Translations under genes and position numbers: made by a program | DNA from: Cepaea nemoralis | Lineage: Eukaryota > Mollusca > Gastropoda > Stylommatophora > Helicidae | Length of the DNA: 64,000 bases | NCBI GenBank assembly: GCA_014155875.1 | Contig: JACEFZ010004196.1 | Location: forward strand, 1,711,001 to 1,775,000 | Reading direction: 5' to 3' | The notes under the pieces: model-generated | Told to the model about the DNA's origin: nothing | Database searches by the model: none | What the model saw: only the letters and a program-made list of their open reading frames with translations | Shown: positions 8,943 to 18,372 of the stretch, piece after piece | Numbering within the stretch: position 1 is the first letter of the stretch | How the letters are laid out: every line of letters starts with the position of its first letter

Positions 8943-10928
8943 TATATCAGTACAGAATTTAGGCCAGTAGAAGTGTGACAAAATTCTGGCTCTCGTTTTG
9001 TCATAGCCCAAATGTCCAGCAAACGGTGACTCATGTGCAATCTTTAGCACATTTTGTCGGTATGTTACAGATAACACCGTTTGCTGAATTTCATGGTTAT
9101 TATTTGTGTAATAACGCATGAGAATTCCGTTGTGTTTTCTAAAATACCACGATGCATTTTTAGTCACTTTCGCTCGCTCACCTAACAATTTAAAATAAGG
9201 TGCGATAGTTTGGTCGGTGCTTTGTGCCTCGATAAATTTCTGTCGAGTAGTGTTGGTATCGGCACCGCTGGGTGTTAACAGCTGTAACATCTCATTTTGT
9301 AAGTCAGTATAGTGTGTTTGCGTATCTGACCTTGTTACAGCATTAGCCATGTTTGTATGTTTCCAGGCTATTATGTCGTCGTCTGTACATTGTTTCAATG
9401 AATCTAGACAGCCTAACATCAGATCCGTACAGGGATCTTGCAGGATTGCGCAAGTGAATATGCCGGTAAGGAACGGGGTATTAATATGCGCTTTTGCCAG
9501 TGGGTATTTCTCAATGGTTCCAGAGAAAGTACGGCATTTGACAAATTCACCTGTGTAATCTTCTGGTCTAACCAGTTCTTTTCTTAAACCAAGTAAAGTG
9601 CTGCCGCTATCGATTAAACAATGGCATGGTTGATCATTGACCAGTGCATCATAGAACTTCAGTTTACCTCTGGAGGCACTAGCTGCGTTAGCATCTTCAT
9701 TGGAGCATGATATCACGTGCCCACATTTCAATTTACCATCCGCATGAAACTGGTGACATATGTCACAGTTCTTAAAGTCTAATATGTCTGTCACTACTGC
9801 CACACTTTCACATTCACTCGCTGGTAACACATTTACAAGTTCCGAATCAATTTCACTATCATCGTCTGATGACGTATCGATGAGTGCAGCATTATTTGCC
9901 TTCATTCGTTGCCTACCAAGACATTTATTACTATAGTGGCCATAACTGGAACAAAAGTAACATTTAACAGCACGTTTAAATGAAGTTCTTCTACTTTCTT
10001 GCTTCTTTAACACTGTTTCTAAGTGTGAGGGATATCCTGGGTTCTTATCACACATAGAGTAGCTAGGATGAAACAAACTACAATATCCACATCGAGGTGG
10101 CTTCTGGTACGGTTTGTCTTTCTTACGATAATCTTTCTGATTGTAAGATCTATTAGGTACATTGTTTGCAAAAGCAGTGATCTCTGTATCATGTGTTGTG
10201 GACTTAAATATGTCACGATTAGAAGAAAAATATGCCGACCCTCGCTTTTCTAATTGCTCAATGGATTCAATATCTGATTGTTGTAGAAACTTCGCAAAAG
10301 GGGTAGGGACGGTAGATATCACCTTGTCAATTACCGTAAGATCTTGCAATTTATCAAAGTTTTTGCCCACTTTCGCCGCCCTAGTCCATTTATTAAATGT
10401 GCTCTGCACATTAGAGATGTAATCTAAGAAGGTTTCAGTTGCCTTTGGCTTTATTTGGGAAAACTGAATTTGGTACCCAGTGGCATCTAAAAGAAAGTGT
10501 TGCATGATCCTATCGTGAATGTACTGATAATTGTTCCTTAGTTCTGTAGGTATAGATTCTATTACCTTTAATGGCTCCCCACTGAGATTTCTCATGTAGA
10601 TCATTGCCCAGTCCTCCATTGGTATTTTCTGAGTCTTAAGTTGGAATTCTATATTCTCAGTCCATGCACTAATTGAATCCCCTACGCTATATGGATTGAT
10701 AAGGCCTTTATATTTACTAAACTTATTCTGTTCTTCTTGGCTCTTTTGTTTGCTAGAGGCTATCTGTATGTTTGAATCTACCTCCATTTCCTTCATCTTT
10801 AATTTAGTTTCTGAATCTACCTGTATCTGCTTCTGTTTGGTGGCTTCCTCTAACTCTAGCTGTTTCTGTTTGGTGGCATGATCTAAATCTAACTGTTTCT
10901 GTTTGGTAACTTCCTCTACTTGTTTCAT
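8880..10928 (-). CDS. Gag-protease with integrase zinc-binding start (682 codons)
   Basis: The longest open frame of the LTR element. Residues 1-70 are a Lys/Gln/Glu-rich coiled-coil with an imperfect TKQKQL repeat; about 75-245 is the gag capsid-like region (WTENIEFQL, PKATETFLDYI); C280/C283/H287/C293 and the canonical CX2CX4HX4C knuckle C323-C336 bind nucleic acid. A Cys/His-rich spacer (388-408) precedes the aspartic protease with IDSGST (D440). Residues 565-660 are the integrase N-terminal region, with H632 and H639 of the H2C2 finger. The two cysteines are lost by a frameshift near codon 664. The true start is probably upstream at 11178; M1 here is only the first ATG after a microsatellite-linked stop. 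Confidence 0.88.
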   Translation of the reverse strand: MKQVEEVTKQKQLDLDHATKQKQLELEEATKQKQIQVDSETKLKMKEMEVDSNIQIASSKQKSQEEQNKFSKYKGLINPYSVGDSISAWTENIEFQLKTQKIPMEDWAMIYMRNLSGEPLKVIESIPTELRNNYQYIHDRIMQHFLLDATGYQIQFSQIKPKATETFLDYISNVQSTFNKWTRAAKVGKNFDKLQDLTVIDKVISTVPTPFAKFLQQSDIESIEQLEKRGSAYFSSNRDIFKSTTHDTEITAFANNVPNRSYNQKDYRKKDKPYQKPPRCGYCSLFHPSYSMCDKNPGYPSHLETVLKKQESRRTSFKRAVKCYFCSSYGHYSNKCLGRQRMKANNAALIDTSSDDDSEIDSELVNVLPASECESVAVVTDILDFKNCDICHQFHADGKLKCGHVISCSNEDANAASASRGKLKFYDALVNDQPCHCLIDSGSTLLGLRKELVRPEDYTGEFVKCRTFSGTIEKYPLAKAHINTPFLTGIFTCAILQDPCTDLMLGCLDSLKQCTDDDIIAWKHTNMANAVTRSDTQTHYTDLQNEMLQLLTPSGADTNTTRQKFIEAQSTDQTIAPYFKLLGERAKVTKNASWYFRKHNGILMRYYTNNNHEIQQTVLSVTYRQNVLKIAHESPFAGHLGYDKTRARILSHFYWPKFCTDIKIFSVVHVLFVNILYERESM

Positions 10929-11178
10929 CTCTTTTTGGTGTTGTCTTTCTAGTGCTCTTTCGTCTCTCTCTCTCTCTCTCTCTCTCTAGAGCAGCTTTTC
11001 TCTCTGTTTCTTCCCTCTGTCGAGCTATTTCTTCTCTCTGTAGAGCAGTTTTTCTTTATGTTTCTTCTTTCTGTCTAGCTAATTCTTCTTTGTATTTTTG
11101 ATCTACCCACTTTTCTAATTTGTCTCCAGTGTGGCCCATTTCCTTGCCTGCCTGGATACAATCGTTTAGTGATGCCAT
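10929..11178 (-). pseudogene. Gag N-terminus, frame broken by a (GA)n tract
   Basis: From an ATG at 11178 the minus strand reads MASLNDCIQAGKEMGHTGDK followed by charged, coiled-coil-like sequence that leads towards the long gag frame. A TAA codon occurs near 11059 and a 24-nt GA microsatellite (10963-10987) puts the two parts out of register, giving TAG in the downstream frame at 10986-10988. This suggests slippage in a coding GA repeat (Glu-Arg) as one cause of inactivation. Confidence 0.65.
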
Positions 11179-11672
11179 TTTGTGGCTTTATGTTAGTTAA
11201 TAATGATATCACAGTAATTTTACACAATGGTTTGTAGTTATGTGTTAGTAATTTACAATTTCACTGGAAAAAAAGATGCATGATTAACATAGTGCATACC
11301 AAAATATTTTGAAAATATACTCATCTAATTCTTTGGAAAATACGGCTCTTGGGATGTTCCACCGCTTTCTTCCGACACACAAAAATGATCGACTTGAGAA
11401 CACAACGGATGCTTCTGTTTAATAGAGCATCAATACTTTAGAGACATGCATGTGCTGTAAATACATGTTTATATTTCATGCGGCTGATGAATGAAAAATG
11501 TGATTTAGATAATGATAAATGATGTTAATGAATGAATGTTATGATAGTCTGAATGATTGTCATGATTCGTAAGATGATTCGTCATATGACAGTCAATGTC
11601 GTCTTGTCTTCACTTTCTATCTTGTTTGGTATAACTTCGTTGTAAGGCTTCCGTTCAGTAGCTAATATATTT
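11179..11672 (-). other. Leader region between gag and the duplicated pol fragment
   Basis: About 490 bp without a gene. It is AT-rich, with repeated ATGAATG/ATGATTG words around 11490-11570. I take it as 5' leader of the LTR element. Confidence 0.5.
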
Positions 11673-12190
11673 GCTGTCGATGGTCCCAGTCGTGTCTACA
11701 GTAGGGACTGGTAATTCTATTTCGTCTTCATCTATCTCGTTCAATACTGTTGTTGTACTAGCTGCGTGTGCTGTTACCTGGCTAAGTGTGTTTGCAATGT
11801 CGCTGTCATGCGTCGCCCTACCTGGTGTAGTTGTGTTGTGTACGTCTGTCGTCCGATTACTTGGTGTGGGTGCATCTTGTTCGTCTGTCTATAGTTCTTG
11901 TCGTGAGAAGTATGGTTTCAGCATGTTGATATGAAATATCTTTAATTTTCCTTTTATCGATATTTCATAATCGACATCTGATATTTTACGTTCAACGTTG
12001 AATGGCCCTTGCCAAGATGTTAGTAACAAATTACGTTTATCCAGTAGTAAAAGCAGAACCTTCTAATTTGGTTCAAGGTGTATAGTTTTAGCACCCTTAT
12101 TTGCATAGTCGCGGTACATCTGTCCTTTCCTCTCCAAAGATGTCTTGGCTATTACACACGCTTTCATTATTCTATCATTAGTTTTAGATC
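11673..12190 (-). pseudogene. Duplicated integrase C-terminal fragment in the leader
   Basis: A second copy, same orientation, of the pol segment at 7842-8230 plus 8728-8776, about 97% identical over roughly 440 bp and lacking the solo LTR. Its 3' part contains the linker after FHINMLKPYF; upstream it extends to VIAKTSLERKGQMYRDYANK, which the main copy has lost. It lies between the 5' LTR and gag, where no coding sequence is expected, so it arose by template switching, tandem duplication or recombination between element copies. Confidence 0.85.
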
Positions 12191-12222
12191 ATTTCACACA
12201 GAAATAATGTCGAATGGTGCTC

Positions 12223-12298
12223 GTTGATGTTGGTTCAGGAATTTCTGATACCAATTGCCTGTTGACGTTGGTTCAGGGACTTCTGACAACAATTTAGG
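12223..12298. repeat. 38-bp direct repeat, two copies, next to the 5' LTR
   Basis: The block GTTGATGTTGGTTCAGG begins at 12223 and its relative GTTGACGTTGGTTCAGG at 12261. It lies just inside the 5' LTR, in the leader region where the primer-binding site and packaging signals normally occur. I could not recognise a tRNA-complementary primer site starting with TGG directly beside the LTR. Confidence 0.7.
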
Positions 12299-12305
12299 TC
12301 CTGCC

Positions 12306-12934
12306 TGTCAGCAACTTGCTTGCGACAGGTCTTTCAGGACTCCCATACTTTTGCACCGCACGAAATAACAACTCGTGTCATTTGCAAAAGGAATGCAATT
12401 TATTTAGAGCTGGTAATACACAAGCTCTGCGAGCGGCATACTTCATTGACATTAAACAACATGGTACGTTACATGGATGTAATGAAGTGGTGAGAATGAT
12501 ACTATTAATCACTAACTGAATCTAAAGCCTAATATTAACTATTGTCTAGAAACTTATAGCATTCGTAAGGAACACGTCTACTCTCTAGTCGTCTCAGTCC
12601 CGTCTGTCCTCACGCTACACATTCCGTGTTCAAACACGGACGCTGTATCCTCCGTGCATTAGCGAGTCTTGCGTGCATAGTGTCCCAGCACGCTGGCCCG
12701 TTAACTTGAGTAACCGGGTACTCCACGGTTACTCGTAGAGGCAAGCTTCCCAATGTCTTGGGGAAGTCCTCGCTCAACTGTACTCAACGCTCCCTTGGTT
12801 GACACAAGTGTGTCCCCTTGTGAAGCTATTTATAGCGCTGGTGTCTCTCCTGTCTGGTGTCTCCCTACTAGACTTTGTCTTAACTCTATTACTTATATTC
12901 TTAACTCTCTAAACACTTATTGGAGATTTTGACA
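12306..12934 (-). repeat. 5' LTR with TATA box and polyadenylation signal
   Basis: 629 bp, TGTCA...TGACA ends, 5 substitutions from the other LTR and no indels. On the coding strand it has GCTATAAATAGC (TATA box, complement of 12828-12834) about 100 bp from its start and AATAAA (complement of 12399-12404) about 110 bp before its end, a normal U3-R-U5 plan. It could drive transcription towards gag and away from the adjacent 18S 5' end. Confidence 0.93.
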
Positions 12935-12975
12935 CTTTGAGACAAGCATATGACTACTGGCAGGATCAACCAGAT
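12935..12975 (-). pseudogene. 18S rRNA 5' end, part 1 (fragment)
   Basis: The minus strand starts ATCTGGTTGATCCTGCCAGT and runs through CATATGCTTGTCTCAAAG, the near-universal start of eukaryotic 18S rRNA. It stops at the LTR and resumes at 2754. The first 5 bases beside the LTR (12935-12939, CTTTG) are the right copy of the target duplication. Confidence 0.96.
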
Positions 12976-13400
12976 ATCTATCGGACAGACGGACTATTCA
13001 TGCACACGCAGGCCAAGAGTAGCATCGCTAAAGCGCGCCCTCCCGGTACAAGGTGATACATGCAAAACCACTGGATGCCTACCGACGAGCTTTCAAGCTA
13101 CGCCGACAGGACTGACCGAAAAAAAGCTATACCAGCTTACTGACTGCAGGCCCACTACTCATCGAGAGAGAGAGTGAGCGCTTATCAAGACTTTGTCAAA
13201 CGGTCGTACAAATTTTGCTCTTTTGCCCGCTCAAACCACGATCCTGGCTGCACGATGCGGTTACATTCTCGAAACGCCTGCCTCGCTAACTTGCGTTGGC
13301 TGGGAAGATCCCATTTTGGTGCACCTCACACAGCCATCCGAGACAACGAACGCTAGACGCGGAACTGATCTAGCGAAATGAGATGTGGATACAATGCAAA
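12976..13400 (-). other. Probable 5' external transcribed spacer of rDNA
   Basis: The sequence directly upstream of the 18S start in transcription direction. It is richer in G+C and CpG than the neighbourhood and has no coding signal, which fits rDNA spacer. The assignment rests only on position and composition. The far boundary is uncertain; 13401-13891 is ordinary AT-rich sequence in which I see nothing. Confidence 0.5.
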
Positions 13401-13891
13401 GTGCTTCTATTTGCAAAGTAAACATTCTGTGGTTAAGGTCAAGGAGAGACTCATGAAGGAATTCAAAAGTAGCAACTATCCACAATATGTATGTATTGAT
13501 GAGTTTTAATTTAGCAGTACAGAAAAAAAAACAGAATCGTGGAGGAAATTATTTCAGTCATGTGCTTCTTCTTTGTATATTTTGGATTTTTCTTACCATC
13601 GATTCTTGTAAATACGCCATTACTTATAATTAACTTTACTTCTAGAGTAATCTCTAACTCAGTGACTAAAGATTTTGTGCACTGGCGGTGACGTCATTGT
13701 TTTGGTAGTGTTTATGAATAACAAATATCCGGAAGAACAGCTGTATTATGTGGACTTTGGTGATAATCAAATCAACGACTCCGACCACCACCATAAATTG
13801 TAAGCAATGCCAATCTTCTATAACAAGATGAAATTCGTATAAAACACAAGCCAAAGTCAAATTATACTTCAACTAGATTCAAAAGACTGTG

Positions 13892-15600
13892 TTACCAACA
13901 AGATAAATGGACAGCTCTGCAGATGGGCAGAGAAGGGCACTCACAGTCGGATTGGGCTGCCAAAGGCTGAAGTAACAAAACTCCATGTGGCTGTTGAAGG
14001 CAAGGGGAAACCATCACATTATCTTCCCAAGTTTTCATGACTAAACACACTTCAATGTCAGTACACGACGTCAACGACTGTCTTAGGACATCCTCGTCCG
14101 GTCGGGGCAGTCAAGTGCCAGGAGTGCCACCAAACCGCCATCCAGAGACTGGAGACAGCATCTTAATTAAAACAAATAAGTTTAAAATAGCTACATGGAA
14201 TGTTAGAACGTTAAATGAGCTTGGGAAGTTACACAGTATTATAAGTGAAATGGAAAGTATGAAAATGAATATCCTAGGCATAAGTGGAAGGGATCTGGAA
14301 GGGATCAGGCAAAATTATAAACGAAAAACACACAATAATTTATTCTGGAGGGGATACACACGAAAAAGGAGTAGGGCTAATATTTGATAAACAGCCAAAT
14401 CAATTAATGGATACTGGTGTATTTCAGACATGTTATTATGGTCAAAATGAAAGGCAAACCAATACATATAAATATTGTACAAGACACGCACCAACAACAT
14501 GCAGTAGTGATGAAGAATTACAACACTTTTAAGATGAAGTAGACATGGCAGTGTCTCAAATTAAATCACAATATATAAAATAATACTAGGTGATTTCAAT
14601 GCAAAAGAAGGAAAAGGAATAATGGCGGATGTAGTGGGGAATTATTGTTTAGGTACAAAAAATGAATGAGGAGAACAACTAATATAATGGGGAAATATCA
14701 ATGATATGATAATTGGAAACACCTGGTTTAAACACCATAAAAGACGACTTTACACACGGAAAAGCCGTGATAAGACAATACTCAACCAAATTGACTACAT
14801 ACTTATTAATAAAAGGTTTCGAAATGCGTTAATTAATGTAAAGACAATGCCTGGTGCTGACTGTAATAGTGATCATGTACCACTATGTGGAATAATAAAA
14901 GTAAGACTGAATAGAAGAACAAAAATGGTTAGGAACATGAGACTTAATAAAGAGGTTTTGAAGGTAGATAAAGAAATTGAAGAGCAATACAGAGGGGTTG
15001 TGCAAAATAGGCATAATGCAATAGCTAAAATACAGAATATAAACGAACGATGGGAAATGTTAAGGGATTCCATTCATCAAACGAGCAAAGAAATATTACC
15101 AGAGAGAAGTCAAAAGGCTAAGAAAAAATGGATGACTGGAAAAATATTAACGTTGATGGCCAAAATAAAACAGAGTAAAATTGATAAACATGAATATAAT
15201 GAGATAAATAAAGAAATAAGAAATAATTGTGTGAAGGCAAAAAAAAAAGTTGGTTAAATGAACAGTGCAAGAAAATTGAATTAAAGTCTATTAAAGATAC
15301 AAAAAATATGTGCAAACAAATCAGTGAGCTCACAGGAAGAAAAACAAGAATAAACACACGGTGTTTAAAATCAAAAAGAGGAAATATATTATTGGAGGAA
15401 GATGCTATAATAAAGTGGCGGAATAAGTATGTAAGAGACCTGTATGATGGAGAAAGGGCAGAATTAACCGAAGAAAGTAACTTAGAAGGTCCACCTATTC
15501 TAAAAGAAAAATTCGATGATGCTATCAAGCATATTAAGAAAGGAAACACCAGCAGGATCAGATGGAATCACAATGGAATAATTAGAAGTACACTGCTCAT
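13892..15600 (+). pseudogene. LINE 5' portion: apurinic endonuclease and start of RT (decayed)
   Basis: From about 14184 the plus strand encodes KIATWNVRTLNELGK, the N-terminus of a LINE endonuclease, continuing in shifted frames through GDFNAKEG (near 14592), then QIDYILINKRF and NSDHVPL (14786-14883). A basic linker region follows (14900-15500), and the start of RT near 15545-15590 reads PAGSDGITMEL out of frame. Several stops and frameshifts are present. The 13892-14160 part looks like LINE 5' UTR. It stops at the start of RT, so the 3' part is missing; that is unusual because LINE copies normally lose their 5' ends. Confidence 0.8.
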
Positions 15601-16062
15601 TGTCCACGCTTCACAGCCATACAAGGGTACAGGGGCTGTGTAGCACATCAACATTCGTTTTTCTCGTTTCAACTGACATTTTATTAGTTGTCACAATGTG
15701 CAAGTTGTATGTATTGTATTCTCGATGGTGATACTTGTAGGTACACAATTTTAATTGCTTTTTTTTTTTTTTTTTTTTTTTTTTGGTTTGTTTATGGATA
15801 AGTAATGTGTTAGGTTACCTGCTGTTACCTGCTCTACTTTCTTTTGATAATGTTGTTTTTTTCTCATGTGAATGTATCATGCATAATATGCATTGCTTAT
15901 GCTTACAAAATCCAGTTGACAATGTTTTCCCCCCTATGTTAATGTAACATGCACATTTGATGAATGAAAGATGAGTGATTGAAAGGGCCGAATGTAAGAC
16001 GGGCCTGCGTGCCCAATTTGTTACCCTTTTAAAATAAAGTTTGTTCGTTCGTTCGTTCGTTC
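15601..16062 (+). mobile_element. LINE-type 3' end with (GTTC)n tail
   Basis: A non-coding 3' region ending in GTAAGACGGGCCTGCGTGCC, AAAATAAAG and (GTTC)5 at 16038-16062. The same tail (CAGACGTGCCTGCG, AAAATAAAG, (GTTC)n) occurs at 59330-59545, so this is the 3' end of a dispersed family. It also contains a poly(T) run (15759-15784). It may be a separate 5'-truncated copy that landed in the preceding LINE. Confidence 0.7.
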
Positions 16063-16998
16063 TATTATTTTAGTGTGAGGTTCGAAATGTGCAAGGGATG
16101 GAGTAGAGAGTATGAGGGATGTATACTCAATGTTATTCACGTATCGTCACTTTGCTCGTTCACGAATTAGAGAAGCATTGCTCATCCATCATTTGAAAAC
16201 TATGTTTTCTTTTGAGGAGGGGGTAACGTAACGTGCGTGAGTACTCCAAAGTACGGCGGATGTGGGGGTTAAGAATCTTAAAGTAACAATAGAAGGTTAC
16301 AGGTGTGAGGTGAGAAAAAAGTGAATGTGATGCCAGAGAGGTTAATTAAGAAGTCCCACGTGAATGGGGGAGACCCAAGACACTGGTATTGTGGAACACG
16401 CACCAGTCTAGATTGTATCGCTGATGAGAAAGTAAAATGTGATGGTAGATGCATAGACAAAGGATAACCCCAAAATGGAATGTTGGTGGGAACTGGTAAT
16501 TTGGTTCAAGGGTGAAATAGAGTTTCATGGGCGGTCCCGAGGAAACGGGTTAAAAGAGGAGACACTGATGGGTCAAGTAAAATTGGAGAATTTTAGAATT
16601 TTGGGGAGGTTAGGAAAACCTCGCCCGGGCATTCAGTGTGGGCAAGTTAGAGGAAAACTTGGCCTAAAAAGATAGACTCCGTTGGTGACGTTCGCACACG
16701 GGAAGAGTCCGAAGCGACCAGTTAATTTAAAAGGCCTGTAGAGGGCAGTGTGATATTCCGGTGTAATGACTACAGATGATGTGTAATTGTAATTTCAGTG
16801 AAACTTAAGGAATAATGTTATATCTGTCCCCATGTTCATCTATAATTAAACGAAGTTGTGTGTGCAAACTAGTGTTCTTAAGTGCACAATAGCTATTCAT
16901 AAGTATTCCTGCAGAGTATTCATACAGGCATACCCCTGGACATTATCACAGCCACTTCTTTCTGTCAGCAGCATTGTGACAACAACCCGGTAATTATT
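16063..16998. other. No feature recognised
   Basis: About 0.9 kb of unique-looking sequence. The short frames (60-66 codons) have no similarity that I recognise and overlap on both strands. Confidence 0.6.
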
Positions 16999-17002
16999 TA
17001 TT

Positions 17003-17074
<72 letters not shown>
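16999..17074. repeat. (TA)n microsatellite
   Basis: An almost pure AT dinucleotide tract with one TATTAT interruption. It can form a long self-complementary hairpin. Nothing else is recognised in 17075-18067 apart from a G run at 17633-17648 and an A/T run near 17907-17917. Confidence 0.95.
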
Positions 17075-17076
<2 letters not shown>

Positions 17077-18070
17077 CAACCCAGTAATTATATTATAATG
17101 ATTAATATAGATATAAGACAGCCCGGTATTCTAAGTTCTATCAAAGAAATTCGGTCACCGGAGCTTTAACAAAACGTTCCTGATTTCCACGTGTATCATG
17201 AACAAGAAAGGAAAAACTACATATACCGGGCGAACAGGTAGATCTTACAGACAACAAATATTCACTTACCGAATTCGTCGCCCACGCAAACAAACACAAC
17301 ACAGACGACTATGACACGGCAAGCAGACTGAAGGAAGACTATCGATGCTGGCCGACTGTGTCACCGACTGTCACTGTACCTAGACATTGTCTGTACCTAT
17401 AAACATTCGATCCTGCTGTGGTAGGAGCAGGCGGGTGGTTGACTGGGCGCCCCGTGTGCTGGAGCTCTGCGACCTCGCTGTTTGCCATTGTAAGGAGGGC
17501 AGTAAAACAGGAACACGACAAACAAATTAAACCGTTATCTGAGCACGGCCAACACACGGAGACAAACCAGCTCTGTGGTGTCTTGACTTGGGCCGGCTGT
17601 ACCTCGGGATCAAAGGTTACAGGTGAAAGGTCGGGGGGGGGGGGAGGAGGTCGAGCCGGTCAAGTGGCTTAAATTGCCTCTAATTTGAGCAGTAGGTAAA
17701 GCACTTTGATACATTCTAGCGGCGTGCTGGGTATACGGTGCTAGCCAAATACTTAACCCACAGTCCACTAACACTGGCAGTGGACCTTGGTGGACCACTG
17801 TGGGTCAAATGGCACATACTGGGACTAAAGGGTCCACAACAAAAACAGGGGGACGTGGGAATCTCATGGGGCGGCTCTCGCTTCTGGGGGAACCACCAGC
17901 CATTTTTTTAAAAAAAATGTTTAAAAACTTGTATAGAACAATCGGGACCTGACCGGTGAGCTGGTCAACATCAGGTCACATGACCCGTCAACTGTCAGGT
18001 GCTCTATACAACTCTGGGTCCACGGGCCCAGTGCACCTGAAGGTTGTCAGTGAGTCTTTACTAATATACG

Positions 18071-18178
18071 ATGTTATGTTATGTTATGTTATGTTATGTT
18101 ATGTTATGTTATGCTATGCTATGCTATGCTATGCTATTTCATGTCATGTCATGTCATGTTGTGCTATGTTATGTTATA
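18071..18178. repeat. (ATGTT)n / (ATGCT)n / (ATGTC)n pentanucleotide repeat
   Basis: Pentamers change in blocks from ATGTT to ATGCT to ATGTC and back. It lies about 195 bp before the left edge of the large satellite. The frames through it are not genes. Confidence 0.95.
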
Positions 18179-18372
18179 TTATGGCGATCTACTTCACTAC
18201 ACATGGCCATGTCCACCCGTACACAGTGGCCCAATGCTGCAGCCATGACACAAGTATATCTGCTCACTGTTGCCTCTAGCAAGGGTCGCCCTCCCTCCCA
18301 CGAAGACGCCATCCACGTGTTTGGCCAGGGTTCACTTCCAGGCCGTGGGGCTAGCGTCTAGCATGTGTTGAT

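Larger units (their letters stand above)
2755..12934 (-). mobile_element. Gmr1-like Ty3/gypsy LTR retrotransposon inserted in 18S rDNA (defective)
   Basis: A 10,180-bp element bounded by two 629-bp direct repeats with TGTCA...TGACA ends and a perfect 5-bp target duplication. The coding strand is minus: 5' LTR at 12306-12934, leader, gag with zinc knuckles, aspartic protease, integrase zinc-binding part, integrase C-terminus, RT, RNase H, polypurine tract, 3' LTR at 2755-3383. Integrase lies upstream of RT, the reverse of most Ty3/gypsy elements and as in the Gmr1-like lineage. The copy cannot make its own proteins: gag and pol are frame-broken, most of the integrase core is deleted, and a solo LTR and a Helitron lie inside it. 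LTR identity is about 99.2% (5 differences). Confidence 0.93.

Noticed and set aside
2443..12975. Intron-like or intein-like reading of the split 18S gene
   Set aside because: The inserted DNA has LTRs, a target duplication, a polypurine tract and pol genes; it is a retrotransposon, and the 18S is a fragment in any case.
15118..15549. Minus-strand frame of 143 codons
   Set aside because: It is a shadow of the LINE linker region encoded on the plus strand; the Phe/Leu/Ser-rich composition is the complement of a Lys-rich coding strand.
17755..17810. Cluster of GTCCACT/AGTGGAC words resembling a large palindrome
   Set aside because: Pairing is imperfect and no repeated context or boundary supports an element.
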